In this document: piece after piece, positions 46,404 through 58,343 of the stretch
How the letters are laid out: each line of letters opens with the position of its first letter
Numbering within the stretch: the stretch's first letter is position 1
NCBI RefSeq assembly: GCF_019649055.1
Contig: NW_026570253.1
Span: 992,001 to 1,056,000, forward strand
From: Paramacrobiotus metropolitanus
Lineage: Eukaryota; Tardigrada; Eutardigrada; Parachela; Macrobiotidae
Reading direction: 5' to 3'
DNA: 64,000 nt
The notes under the pieces: generated by a model
Databases searched by the model: none
Told to the model about the DNA's origin: nothing
The model's input: only the letters and a program-made list of their open reading frames with translations
Program-made: the position numbers and the translations under genes

Positions 46404-48497
46404 AAATTGCGTCAAAAGTTACCACCATACTGTTTTACATCGTAATATTACACTAATACAGACAAAAATTAGGCTGATCAATTAGTAATTGTAAATTACA
46501 TCATCCGGGTCCACGCAGCTGGAGCAGGTGAAGAAAATCAAGATTAGAAGCAGTTAAATAGATGCAATCGGGATCTGCGCCGGCTGACAGACATCAGGAG
46601 CACGATGACATGACTGTATTATCACCCAGTGTTATGATCTCATAGACTACCCTAGCAGTACTTCTATACATACAGATACTGGTACAGAAGGCACTCCTAC
46701 ACGTACGCTGTAAATCTTGTGTTGTAATGCCGTGTTTCCAATTTAAAAAGCATTGTGCACTAATTTTTGCGTATTATCTTATCATGAAGTTATCGAAATA
46801 TTTTCCAAAAAACAAGACTAAAACGATATGCAGCATTTATTAGAATATTTGCGTTAATTATTTTTGTGTCAACAGAGCAAGTAATTATTATTAACAGCGC
46901 CAAATTAATCGCCAGTAATGAAGTATTAATAATGACGTCATGACGCTTTTTTCAAAGATGCAGTATCATCATCAATATTATTATACAATTAATGCATTTT
47001 AAGTTGCAGTTTGATTACAGTACGAATTTTAAAGGAAGAGTATTCGTACTCCCACCGTTTCTGTATCAGAACTTAAAGGTCAAGTACATATTTTTACTAG
47101 GTACCTTAGGAAGTACTAGAGACTGGTATTGTATTTAATACCGCGCAGAAATTAATGAAATCTGATACACGGCTTTGATTACGGAAGAATCGTGCAAGAG
47201 AGAGGAAATAATCATAACTAAGTACGGTAAATAGTCTGTTGCCTTTAAAGAAAACGTGCTGTACACTACACTCGGTTGCTACGTGACAAAAGAATACTGT
47301 TACTTATTCGAGCCAATACTATGCTGTAATTAAAAACACTGATTGCGCAAAAATTGCTTTACCGAATATTGCTTACTGATTTTAAAAGTGCTTAACGAAT
47401 AACGGTAGTACCACGCAACACTATTACAAGCAGCCATTGCTCCATTAAGTACTTAAATACTCAGATGACGGCAGGTCACATCGGGCAATATGAGTACAGA
47501 CTGTACAGTAACTTTTGCACATAATAAGAATTGTCTTTACAATACAATAATAAGCGGCAAATCTTTAGGAACACCGAATTAATTCAAAACTCTTAGTTTT
47601 CTGCACGGTGTACATAGACTGTTGCTCTAAGTGCTGCACGGTCTGTACTCTGTAAGTACCTATGTAGTTTTATATTGTAGGTCATAACGTTTTAAACAAA
47701 ACATTTCCGGTTTGGTTGTGGAAAATCAAAACGAAACTGAAGAGTTACGGTAAATCGAAGGTATGCAGACGCTGAGACGCAGTAATACGTAGGCTAATTA
47801 CTGCTAATAAAATTTTATCATCGCCAAATGAGTTAGACTATTGAGTCATTTTTTTAACGAAAGTGCTATGCGCCATGAAATTTCCTGGCGCATACAAGTG
47901 ACCTTTTTTTAAATAAAATATGTAAATGTATCCAATTCAGAGGAGTCGGTCGCAGTATACTGACTTACTGAGTATATTCACCATTCACCAACACCAATAA
48001 TTTTTCACCTCCACGACTCAGACAGAAATTCTTGATGTCGATTTTAGCATTTTAACCTCATTAATTAACTTGTGCACATACTTTTGGTTTGAGGTAAATG
48101 CTTAGGTAAATCCAACACTAGCCGTAACTCGTAAGGAAAATCTTCCATTTTTTCTTCGCAAGATTGTGTTCCGGCAACAGGCCCATCCACTTCCGACAGC
48201 GACGATACGCAAAGCCGCAAACGGAGGAAATACAAGTACCACACGTAGTCGCGCATCCAAGGGGTCTGCCTGCCGTGAAATAATAGCTGACTGCAAAATG
48301 CTGCCAGAATTTATGCGGACACGTCAGTCGCCAGTTGTTGTTTGCGTTTTCTCATTTCTGTTTGTTTCATAAGTTTTCCGTTGATTCACTTTTGTTTTCT
48401 GATTTACAGCATAAAGTTTTGCCGAATGAGATAAAGCAAAACTTTTATTTATTTTTTTAAAATTTTACCAAATCTTATTTGCCAGAGGTGACTGAGC
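46404..48497. other. Divergent intergenic region between kelch and SLY1 genes
   Basis: About 2.1 kb separating two divergently transcribed genes. A G+C-rich patch at 48150-48300 gives open frames on the minus strand (48065-48296) with partly protein-like composition, but I found no family or splice model. A small perfect inverted repeat TATGCGCCA/TGGCGCATA lies near 47867-47895. Nothing else is seen. Confidence 0.4.
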
Positions 48498-51400
48498 ATG
48501 GATCTGAAGTCCGGATCAAGTGTACTGGAAAAGCAAGCAGGTACTGTAGGTTGAGAACGCCAGCTGGCATGACTGTTTTAGACGAAGTCCACATAGCTTT
48601 CTTGTTGTCGCAACTGATGGGGTTGCCAATCTAATTAATCCTGATTGTGGTTTACTAGCTGCGTTGAAGCGCATGCTGACCATCTCCACGGGAAGTGGGA
48701 CGAAATCTCATGCAGCTGCTCCGGAGCCGTCTTGGAAGGTTCGTCGGAAATCACGTGCGAAGTTGCTGCGAGCACGAATGTTTCCACTTGAGTGTGAATG
48801 TGTATGGGTGTCACCGTTTAGATTCTGGTGTACGACAATGCAGGGAAGGATATCATTTCGCCCATCCTTTCTGTTCGAGATCTGCAGGACCTGGGCGTCA
48901 CTTTGCACCTGTACAGTGCTTTACTCGCTTCACTTCGCAGCTTTTATTTGTTGACGTACCGCCGCACTCTCATTAAGTTTTGTTCTGACTAGGAATTTGT
49001 TGTCGGAGCGGGATGCCATTCCTGACGTATCCGCGGTGTACTTTGTTATGCCGACATCGGACAACGTTCGCAAAATATGCGAGGTTTGTAGCGGCAACTG
49101 ACTGCTGTTTTTCAAGCTGTTTTACTCGACCTGATTAAAAAATCAGCATACTTTGCATATTTGCTCTTTATTTTTGCATTTATAATATTATTATCGTTAT
49201 TGTACGAGTATTTGTTACTACAATTGTTTTATTTTTTGGAAGCGATTTTGCTTTTGGCTTTTTTATGAATTGGTTATTCTTGACGTTTTTCCTCGGAGCT
49301 GCTGTTCCTAGAAACTGGGTTGATACTCAGTTTCACATATTGTGTCTTTTTTGATTATGGGTCTCTGTAGGTTTATCGTTTTTATGCTCACTTCTACAGA
49401 TGGCTCATTTGATCTGCACTATTCAGCTAGCGATAGTAATAATTATTAATCAACTTCCAAAACGTGCATTTCTGTAAGCGGACTAGCTTATTCGTTGTAA
49501 CTAAATTTTCTCTTGCCAGGATATTCGCAACCAAATGTACGATACATATCATTTGAACTTCATTTCTCCCATTCCGAGAGAACTGCTGGAATTGATCGCT
49601 GGCGCTGCCGTTGACGGGAATTGTGTGTCGCAGGTTGCGAAGGTTGGTCTAATTTAGTTGTCTTGTATCTTTGTCCTTTAATTTCGGGTTCTCTTCGGTC
49701 GCGAAGAACAACAGATTTTCCAGTAGTACTTTTTTTCGCCTTTAAAATTTCCAGGTTACTTTTCTTAGTATAATCTCCAATGTTTTCGCAGGTGTACGAT
49801 CAATATGGCAATTTTATCAGTCTGGATGACGACTTATACGTGCTGAAGAAGAAAGCCAATGAATTATCATATTTTGGTTGGTGCTTATGACCTTGCGTCT
49901 AGCGTTCCGTTTAATGTATTCTGTATGTTGTAGCTTTGAATAGTAACGAAATAAAGGATACTGAGATGAGTTTGCTGATTGATGGCATCGTCGATGGACT
50001 GTTCTCGGTTTTTGTGACAATGGGTATGAAATGCTCTGATGGACCATCTCGCTCTCGGATAGTTCTGGCATTTCTTTTTTAAAGGTGTCGTGCCTATCAT
50101 ACGAGCTCCACGCAACAATGCTGCCGCCATGGTAGCCGAAGTGAGTAGTTGAGAACTTTCGTTTACAGACTTTTGACAAAATGTTGTAATTGAACTCTTC
50201 ATATGCTTTACGATGGTGCATCAACATCGTTCGTTGTTTTTCAATAGCGCCTGGACCAGAAGATTAGGGAAAATCTCCGTGATCCCCGGAACAATCTTTT
50301 CACAGCTGAAAATGCTCAACATGGTCAATTTAGGTAGGGTCGCTTACTTTAGTAGTCAATTTAATTGGGAATTTTTGTGTTTCAAACGGATGGCTTCCTG
50401 AACAGCGCATTGAAATAACCAATAAATTTTAAAATGCTGCCAAAATGCAAGTTCGCTTTTTGCAGTTTTCACCGACCTCTGCTCATCGTGATTGATCGAA
50501 ATGTGGATATTGCAACCCCATTGCATCATTCTTGGACATATCAGGCTTTGGTGCACGACATTTTGGTACGTGCAGTGGTGCTTTATGATATCTTTAGCAG
50601 TGGTGCTTTATGCGGTATCTCAATGATTGATCTGTACAATCTTATTGTTGACTAAAAATTTGTTTTTTTGGTCAGTATTTGGTATTTCTTTAGCAAGTTT
50701 TTGTTTGTGCACTGAGCCCTTTCGGGTTTGTAGGATTACCAGCTGAACTGCGTTACCCTGGACGATGCAAAACCTGCTGAGATTATCAAAAACAAAAGGA
50801 AACCGAAATCGTATGATTTGGGCTCTCGTGATAAATTTTGGCAGACACAAAAGGGCAGGTACATCGACTGTGCGCTTTCGTTCAGTTATGAGTATTGCAT
50901 TTAATTGAGTTTCGGTTTTGTTTCAGTCCTTTTCCAGCTGTAGCTCAAGCCGTTCAAGAGGAATTAGAAAAATATAAAAGCTCCGAGGAAGATGTGTTGC
51001 GGTTAAAGCACGAAATGGTACGTACGCTGGTTGCACTGGTCATTTAAACAGAGATTGTCAGTTAGTAAGCAATAAATTAGCTTTGCGTTTTCTAGGGTCT
51101 TGATAATGAAACAGATGAGACGGTGTTTCTTCTGTCCGATAATACCGCCAAACTGACGTCCGCTGTAACGTAAGCTTATTTTCGCTTTTCGCTTGTGAAA
51201 AATTTGAGATCTTTTCGGCTGCTCCAGATCGCTACCTGAACTACTTGAGCGGAAAAAGAACATCAATCTCCATACTGAACTGGCCACTGCTCTGCTGGAA
51301 AGAATTAAGGTGAATACATTTTATAAAAAAAATTTCTAGGATCAGTATAATACACTGAGTATATTTCGACTGTGCTAATGTGCTGTTTTTCTGTTATTAT

Positions 51401-53158
51401 TCTTCAAAAAAGTTAACTCACCTGCTGATTTTGTTCGGATTTTTTGTATCTGATTACGCTTAATTTTTTGGGGGCTCTTCTTAGATGAGAAAGCTCGATA
51501 TACTGTTCGAAATGGAGGAAAAACTTATGGCCAGACGTACTACAGTAAGTAAATAATAAATTGCCTATGAAAAATTTGAGTACTTACTGTATATAAATTG
51601 TCTGTTTACAATAATTCAGATCTATGTGAATGGAATGGCAGTGGCATTTTTTTATAGGATGAATCTTTCGTGGAATTACTTTCCGATCCTCTTGGTAAAT
51701 GCACCATTAAGCAGCTGGCTGTCTTGGTCCGCAGGAATATAGTGTTGTGATTCTAGCCGGAACCCCCGAGGATAAGATGCGCCTTTTTTTGATCGCCTAC
51801 GTCTGTGGTCCCACAATGTCTGACGTAAGTTGGGGCCTAAGTGCGTAGGTAGTGAACTATCTGTAGTGATAATGATATGAGTAACTTGTAGTTACAGTTG
51901 TTCTACTCGCCAGTCAGTCTTACATTCTTTCCATATCATTGCATGTAGTTAATTGCATATCTTTGCATGCCCTTTTTAGTTTTACACGTGCTGAATTTAT
52001 ATTTCGGTGCTGTCAAGCGGTGCGTGTGAATGCATATATTTCTGCTGTTTTCGTAGGCATTGGTGAAGCAGTGTACAGATCTACTAGAGAAAAACGGCTG
52101 TGATATGCTCCCGTTCCATTATATTCGTCAGTGGAAGTGAGTCTTGTGGCGCGGCGCTGATTATTTCTTTCAAACTAGTTTACTTACGATTCCTGGATAA
52201 CTTATTTTAGAACCTTCAGTAAAGTTGCTGTCGCAACGCAAGTCCAGTATGGAGGCGGGGGCACAACTTCTGTCCAGTAAGTAAAAATTGGTTTTTGTTT
52301 TATTACAGTAATCTGTTATTTTGAAGTGTGCGCATTCATTGGAATATTTCAGAATGTTTTCGAAATTGATGTCTCAAGGCTCACAGTTCGTGATGGAAGG
52401 TGTGAAGAATTTTGTAGTGAAAAAGCACGTACGTGAACTCTCCCTTCCTTATAATTTTCGGAAATATTTGGATGTCATAAGTGATAATCTGCTGTGTCGT
52501 TTTACGTTGCGCTGCAGGATCTTCCTATAACACGTATAGTGGATGCCCTCTTAGAGCGGAAATCGTTGCCGGAAGTGGAAGACTATCAGTATTTAGACCC
52601 GAAAGCGATAAGAGCACCCGATCCGTAAATAGTCAACTGGAAGCGTCGTGAATTGCTTTGACTGGCCCCAATCCTTTGCTTGTCTTTTCAGATCTACACT
52701 CGCCAAGAATCGGCAGAACTTCCCGGAAGCGTTTGTTTTTGTTGTTGGCGGAGGAAGTTTCGTAGAATATCAGAATCTGGTTGACTATAAAGTGAGCGCA
52801 AAACCGTATCTAAAACAATTTACACTGGGATTCAGGACAAAATGGCTTCGTATTTCAAAATGGGTAAGGGTACGCTACGAGAGATTGCTTTCTCTTCACA
52901 GAATAAATCCCAGAGTACAGCAAAAAGGATAACGTACGGTTGTACGGAATTGATGAACGCTTCAATTTTTCTTAATCAGGTAAGCACAATCATCTGAGCA
53001 CACTGAAACCAAAAAAGAAAAACACATATGTTTCGTTCGAAGTAAAAATTATTTTGCATTAAATGTAGTACAGCAGCGATATAAAGTGATAAATAAGCGA
53101 AGAAACCTTATCCTTTTCGCTTTTACAGCTCTCCGCCTTGGGAAAACAAAAGCACTGA
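48498..53158 (+). CDS. SCFD1: SLY1 / SCFD1, Sec1/Munc18-family protein, 24 exons
   Basis: Exons: 48498-48540, 48659-48738, 48822-48910, 48993-49083, 49520-49642, 49792-49876, 49934-50023, 50085-50140, 50248-50333, 50466-50565, 50734-50858, 50927-51017, 51096-51169, 51228-51309, 51485-51544, 51658-51694, 51757-51824, 52057-52136, 52211-52276, 52353-52428, 52518-52624, 52692-52791, 52902-52979, 53129-53158. They sum to 1917 nt, 638 residues (human about 642), with every phase consistent. SLY1 binds syntaxin-5-type SNAREs and promotes ER-Golgi fusion. Diagnostic blocks: ALKRMLTIS, ILVYDNAGKDIISPILSV, DAIPDVSAVYFVMPT, DGIVDGLFSVFVTMGVVPIIR, RPLLIVIDRNVDIATPLHH, WTYQALVHDIL, LLSDNTAKLTSAV, GTPEDKMRLFLI, GSQFVMEGVKNFV and AFVFVVGGGSFVEYQNLVDY. 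The start ATG is chosen because its exon joins ALKRM in phase. The gene is unusually finely split: most introns are 57-180 nt. Confidence 0.96.
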
Positions 53159-54190
53159 AGCAGTGCAAAGGGAACGTTTATCTATCTGAATTCTAAAACT
53201 ATTTTTCGTATTTTTCTTGCAATTTTATCTTGACTTTGTACCCGGTTTTACAAGAGAATAAAGTATACTTCGATGTCGCATGCCGCAAAAATGCATTTGT
53301 TCTTTTAGAATGTTGAACTGTTTCTAATTCAGATAACGCAGATAACGATGTCTCTTCTGTAAAAATTATTACACAAAATGGACTGTTGAAATCTGTCATG
53401 GATCTAGTCATCGATTCGGACACCGTAGGTTATTTTGGTCATCCCAAAAATGGCATTAATTTTTGAAGTAGGCAACATTTAATCGCCACCAGTCATGACA
53501 TAGCGGTACGGTGATATACTTATAAAACATTTATTCTCCACGGTGAATGACCGGAAACTTCACCCTTGAACAACGACCATAAAAACTTTGAGGTTTCTCA
53601 TGGCGAAGAAATCTATCGGTGTGATTAAGCCTGCTTGATCGTCTCGGCATCCAAAATATCCATAATATTTCGAGAAGCAGAGATATTTTTTCATCAGTGG
53701 AAATGGCTTTAACCGGGGAAAGTCTTTCACGTGAATTTACGTATTTGAACTACTTCCAAGTATGTATGAATAAATTACATTTGCCGCATATCCTTCGAAA
53801 CCGTGGCAGTCGCAATGACAACCCTCTACAATGCGGTTGTGTGTTCAATGGAAAGACTGCGGTACGTATACCACACCACGGTCCTAGCATTTCAAACCGT
53901 TTTCGTAAAACCATACTCGTATGAAAGTTTGTTTATGCCGTTATATTATTCCAGTTATATGTTCTTTGAACGAAGTTTCAAGACTGGTTTAATATCTGGA
54001 GGTTAAGTTGTTGTTTGTATAAGTGTTTTTCTCTGTCTTCCTATGGTAGCGAACGGAATACAACATTCTACCCTGATTGCACTGTTGGAGTAGAGCAGAC
54101 TCATTCTAGCTGTGAAGTAGAAGTAGCGCTGCGCACCAACCGCGTTTGCGCACAACGCCGCTTCCTATGCCCATTCCACAGCGGCGCACC
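53159..54190. other. Region between SLY1 and ARP6
   Basis: Contains the SLY1 3' untranslated region and the ARP6 promoter. A short open stretch near 53310-53466 (ending GYFGHPKNGINF) is protein-like but starts at a stop codon and has no convincing acceptor; I do not call it. 54010-54190 becomes G+C-rich and is the likely ARP6 leader. Confidence 0.4.
53257..53262 (+). promoter_or_regulatory. Candidate polyadenylation signal of SLY1
   Basis: AATAAA located 98 nt beyond the SLY1 stop codon; the first such hexamer downstream on this strand. Confidence 0.6.
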
Positions 54191-55871
54191 ATGTCGACGA
54201 GCTCAGCGGCAGCGGCTGCGTCGTCGTCAGCACCATCGCGAGCGACCAACACGGTCGTGCTGGATTTGGGCGGATATACGGCCAAGATTGGCTTGGCTAG
54301 CGACGCAGAGCCGCGCGTCCTGCCCAACTGCATCTACAAGGCCAAGAGCGAGAAGAAGCGCCAGTTCATCTCCAATCAGATCAGCGAGTGCAAAGACCAG
54401 CACCAGCTGTTCCATATGTATCCCTTCAATAACGGGTTCCTGACCAACTGGGAACTGGAGGAGCGAGTGTTGGATTATTTCTTCGGCTCGGAAGTGTTGA
54501 ATATCGACACAACTCAGACGAAGCTCCTCATCACGGAGCCCTACTTCAACTTTCAGACTCTGAAACGATACTTCGCGGAGGCCATTTTTGAAGGTTGGTG
54601 GCTTTCTTGCAAAAATGTGCTTAGTGTCTAATTTTCGAACCCACGTTATTTTACGAGCCAATTTCATGCGCTCTCGCATGAAACGTCTGAATTTATGGAA
54701 TGTTTGGTTTGCCTTTTGCGTAGAGATTTCTGCCATTGATTGATTTTTTTTGCATGATCGACTACTCGTGGAATTTATTTGATTTAATGTAATGTGAAAT
54801 TTTATGTTCGTATACTTCGAAGTTTTTCAAGTTTTCCTGGTAATCTATAATTTTTTTGAAATGTATTTAATGATGGGTTGATATTTCAAAAAGTATTTAT
54901 AACTAGTGCCACTGTTTTCCCTATTTTTTATGATGATTAAGAAAGGAATATTATTAAGCGAATTAATTTGATTGATTGATTGATTGATGGTCGTAGATTA
55001 CGGGTTCGAAGCGGCGTTCATCTGTCCGCCGGCCCACCTTGCCGCCTTCCAATTCCGCCGCGACAACCCCCAGGAACCCACCTGCTTGGTGGTGGACTCT
55101 GGCCACTCCTTCACCCACATCGTGCCCGTCATCGACGGTCGCATCAGCTGGGACAGCGTGATCCGCGTCCCGGTGGGCGGGAAGATCCTCACCAATCACC
55201 TGAAGCAGCGCATCACCTTCCAGCAGCTCAACGTCATGGACGAGACGCACGTGATCAACCATCTGAAAGAGCTGACCTGCTTCGTCTCCACCGATCTCAC
55301 CCGCGATTTCCAGCGGGCCCGCGACGCCTTCGACCAGCCGGAGACGGGTGCCGCTCGCACCTTCGTCCTCCCCGACTACAACGCCATTTTCGAGGGATTC
55401 TTAAAACCAGTCGAACAGACCTTCGACCGCCCCGGGGAGCACGAACAGAGCATCCGTCTGACCGCCGATCGCTTCGTCGTCCCAGAGATCCTCTTCCGGC
55501 CGTCGGCGGTGGGCGACACGCGCATGGGGGTGGGGGAAGCGGCGGTGGAGGCCATTCGGCGGGCGCCGGAGGATAAGCGGTTGTATCTCTTCCGTAATAT
55601 GGTGCTCACCGGGGGGAATTGTCGGCTGCCGGGGTTTCGAGAACGGTTCATGCAGGAGGTGGCCCCGGAAGTGCCGGAGTTCGGGGAAGCGGAGCTTATG
55701 CCGGTTAAGGATCCCATCGCGGCGGCCTGGTTCGGGGGGAAGAGCATGGTAGAAAGTGGGGTGTATGATAAACTGTGTGTGACGAAGGCAGAGTACATGG
55801 AACACGGGGAGAATGTCTGTGAGCGGAAGTTTGTTCGCAGTTGCCCGAAGAGACGGTCGAACGGGAATTAA
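54191..55871 (+). CDS. ACTR6: Actin-related protein 6 (ARP6), 2 exons
   Basis: Exons 54191-54593 and 54997-55871 give 425 residues in phase. ARP6 is a nuclear actin-fold subunit of the SWR1/SRCAP remodelling complex that places histone H2A.Z. Recognised blocks: NTVVLDLGGYTAKIGLA (nucleotide-binding loop), PNCIYKAKSEKKRQFI, FNNGFLTNWELEERVLDY, LLITEPYFNF, VVDSGHSFTHIVP, GGKILTNHLK, NVMDETHVINHLKE, VLPDYNAIFEGF, FVVPEILFRPS and NMVLTGGNCRLPGFRERF. The ATG at 54191 is chosen for its CACC context; an upstream in-frame ATG (54146) would add 15 residues. An Ala/Ser-rich N-terminal extension precedes the actin fold. Exon 2 is strikingly G+C-rich with C/G-ending codons, unlike the neighbours. The C-terminus has a short basic tail after the usual CERKF end. 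Confidence 0.95.
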
Positions 55872-56182
55872 ACCGGCGTTGTTTAAGTGTGTTGAACGGT
55901 CTGTGATAGCGATCGTTGTTGCATTTACACGGTTTAGTCTACGCAGGGTACATAAACCTCTGTTTTGGATGTGCAATACAGCGAACACTGCAGGTTTTTG
56001 TGTTTTCTGTACAAAAATTTCCAAATTTTGTTGTATGTATTTTTCCTAATGTGCATTAACTGTTGGCTATGTGGCTTATGTTTTCGTGCTTATTAAGTAA
56101 ACGCGGATAACAGTATAATGAATAATAAGAACATCTAGATAAAATTCACGGAATTTTATTGAGCGCACGGAAAGCTCGTGCA
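55872..56182. other. Convergent 3' region of ARP6 and the Gly/Tyr-rich gene
   Basis: Non-coding DNA between two convergent stop codons. No clean AATAAA is seen for ARP6 on the plus strand; AATAAT variants lie near 56120. Confidence 0.45.
56155..56160 (-). promoter_or_regulatory. Candidate polyadenylation signal of the Gly/Tyr-rich gene
   Basis: AATAAA on the minus strand, 22 nt beyond the stop codon of the secreted Gly/Tyr-rich protein. Confidence 0.6.
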
Positions 56183-57380
56183 TTATTTTGAAACTAATCC
56201 ATGCACATTGGCCCGATCGTACACATTATAGGGATATTGCTGGGGACCCGTGTAAGAATTCTGCGAGTATGTGGGCGGAAATTCCGGCTGGGTAGCTCGC
56301 GCGCCCGGATCCGCATAAGCCGCTCCGTATGGGGCGTCTGACGCCGCCGCCGGTAGCGCTCCCAAGCGAGGAAGATAGGGGGACGCATAGCCGGCCGATG
56401 GTGGTCCTGGAGGCCGGTAGGCGGGTGGTCCGGGGGGCGGTACATAGCTCTGACCGTACGGTGGAGGCCGGCGAACGGGTGGGGGATAATAGCGAGGCGG
56501 TGGGTAGTACGGAATATTGTACGAGGTGAAATTCACTGGCGGCAGCGTGACGTCCATGCCCGTGAAGGAACTGGACACTAGTTTGACGACGATGGCCTGT
56601 GGGATGGTGTAGTTGTAGGAGCAAGTGGTGTAACTGGCGTTGTAGGCACTGCTGTTGTAGCCGTAACCTCCGTATCCGCCACCGTATCCACCGTAACCTC
56701 CGCCGTAGCCTCCGTATGGTGGATATGCTCCGTACTGCTGAGAGCCGTAGCTGCGAATGCGTAACGAATAAATTAAACACAGACTTTCCATTCGCTTAAC
56801 CTTAACTACACGTACGTTGTACATTAGTACTTCTTATGGGATATCGATACCGTTCTTATGACCTTTCATGAATGATATTCCCTAAGAAACAAGTTTATAA
56901 GTAACAATCAAAGTCACTATACTTAATACGTATATATTTAACGCACCTAAGCTTGCACGTGCTAGATTATTCGCATATCGCATTTGAAAACAAATTGTTT
57001 GTGGGTTAACTATAGCTTTGAATGCAGAAATAGAAAAGTTTGAATTACGCATTTCTATAACAAATACTATGTACTGTACACATATTGATCGCTTGGTTAT
57101 GTTGGAATAAGCATCACTATTTTACAATAAGCTGGCATCATTAATGTTATACGAGAATAAGCAACTGCCAGAGCGCTTACCATCCCGGCGGGAGCCCATA
57201 TCCGTAACCTCCACCGCCATAACCCGGATATCCACCACCGTAGCCGCCATATCCTCCGTAACCACCGCCGCCGTAGGGAGCACCACCTGCGGGAACGAAG
57301 TATCCCGCTTGACCGTAAACATAGTACAGCAACGCTGCTGCAAAGGTTAAGCGCACTATAATCACAGTATGCCGGCACAT
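56183..57380 (-). CDS. Secreted Gly/Tyr- and Pro/Tyr-rich protein, 2 exons; possible cuticle or matrix protein
   Basis: Exon 1 57380-57181 and exon 2 56750-56183, joined in phase, give 255 residues. The start MCRHTVIIVRLTFAAALLYY followed by VYGQ is a good signal peptide. The mature protein begins with GGYGGYGGYGGGYPGYGGGG-type repeats in exon 1, resumes after the junction (PPGC then YGSQQYGAYPPYGGYGGGYG), then has a non-repetitive central domain with N-glycosylation sites (NSS, NAS, NYT, NFT), two cysteines and a hydrophobic strand (AIVVKLVSSSFTGMDVTLPP), and ends in Pro/Tyr-rich repeats (YYPPPRYYPPP). Such architecture is common in structural, cross-linked extracellular proteins of ecdysozoans (cuticle, eggshell, adhesives). 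The family is not recognised and function is inference. A TATA-like box lies upstream and a polyadenylation signal just downstream. Confidence 0.8.
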
Positions 57381-58343
57381 GGTGAATTAAACGACTGCTG
57401 TGCTAGTGGTGCATAATGAGAAACGACAAATCCGCAACAGTCGTACCCGCTCTTCATATATATCGACCAAACTGAATCACTGTCGATAGGCTACAGAATT
57501 TACGAGGTCACGATTATCATTTTTCGCCAGAGTACCTGTGTTATTTAATAAAAAATAATTATATATTTAGAAGCTGCGTTTGTATGTAAGCGGTATTGCT
57601 CTAACATAATTTTTGGTGACAAAGACTCTGTCTGATGGTTAATGATATTGTATCGTTACCTGTTAAACAGCGGTTTGATGCGGTGCATCACCGATGCACT
57701 TTTACACCACAAAATGTAAGTTAACGTTTCTATGACCTGTACGCAGACCCGGTAGTTTGCATAAATGTTAACAAAAACAAGGCACAATTTTAACTAACCA
57801 TAAGTGCACCAGTAAATCGATGCGGTAATCAGTACACAAATTGACTACGTCATCGAATCCCGCATCATACATACGACTGATACGAGTATATATCGTAGGC
57901 CTGCAGCTGCGCCCGCTGTGGAGTAAAATTGATTTTAAATAAAACGCCACTTCATGCGCCGGACTATGACCGGAAATGTCGCACTGGCTTTAGTCTAACA
58001 ATGTGCTGGATATGTTCTCTGGAAAATGTATGTCTGTGTCTTATGCTGTCGCATCCATTTAGAATACGAGTGCATCGCCGTTGTGTAAGCGTCAGCAGTT
58101 ATCTATCCGTCCGCAGTGTATACGTAGCCCATTTTCCTGATCATTACGGTAGTACTATAGAGTAGTTTTGGAGAATCTTCGGCCTACACATCACATCACT
58201 CAATGGTAGTTTTGCACAACATTTGAAGACGGTTAAAATTTACAGCGATCGTACATGGCAGAGGCGAATATTATTTATTCAATGTCAGTGATCTGGCTGT
58301 CAGTTGTGATATCCCGCAATCATATGTAATTCTCTAAAATGTC
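57381..58343. other. Divergent promoter region between the Gly/Tyr-rich gene and P2X
   Basis: About 960 bp between two start codons on opposite strands. Apart from a TATA-like element serving the minus strand, I see no coding exon. Short open frames near 57930-58165 are not protein-like. Confidence 0.45.
57455..57463 (-). promoter_or_regulatory. TATA-like box upstream of the Gly/Tyr-rich gene
   Basis: ATATATATG on the minus strand, 75 nt upstream of the start codon at 57380, which would place transcription start about 45 nt upstream of the ATG. TATA boxes are common in strongly and tissue-specifically expressed structural genes. The call rests on position only. Confidence 0.4.

Noticed and set aside
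54980-55576. 198-codon Arg/Pro-rich plus-strand frame in ARP6 exon 2
   Set aside because: Frame-shifted reading of a G+C-rich exon; the ARP6 frame contains the conserved actin-fold motifs.
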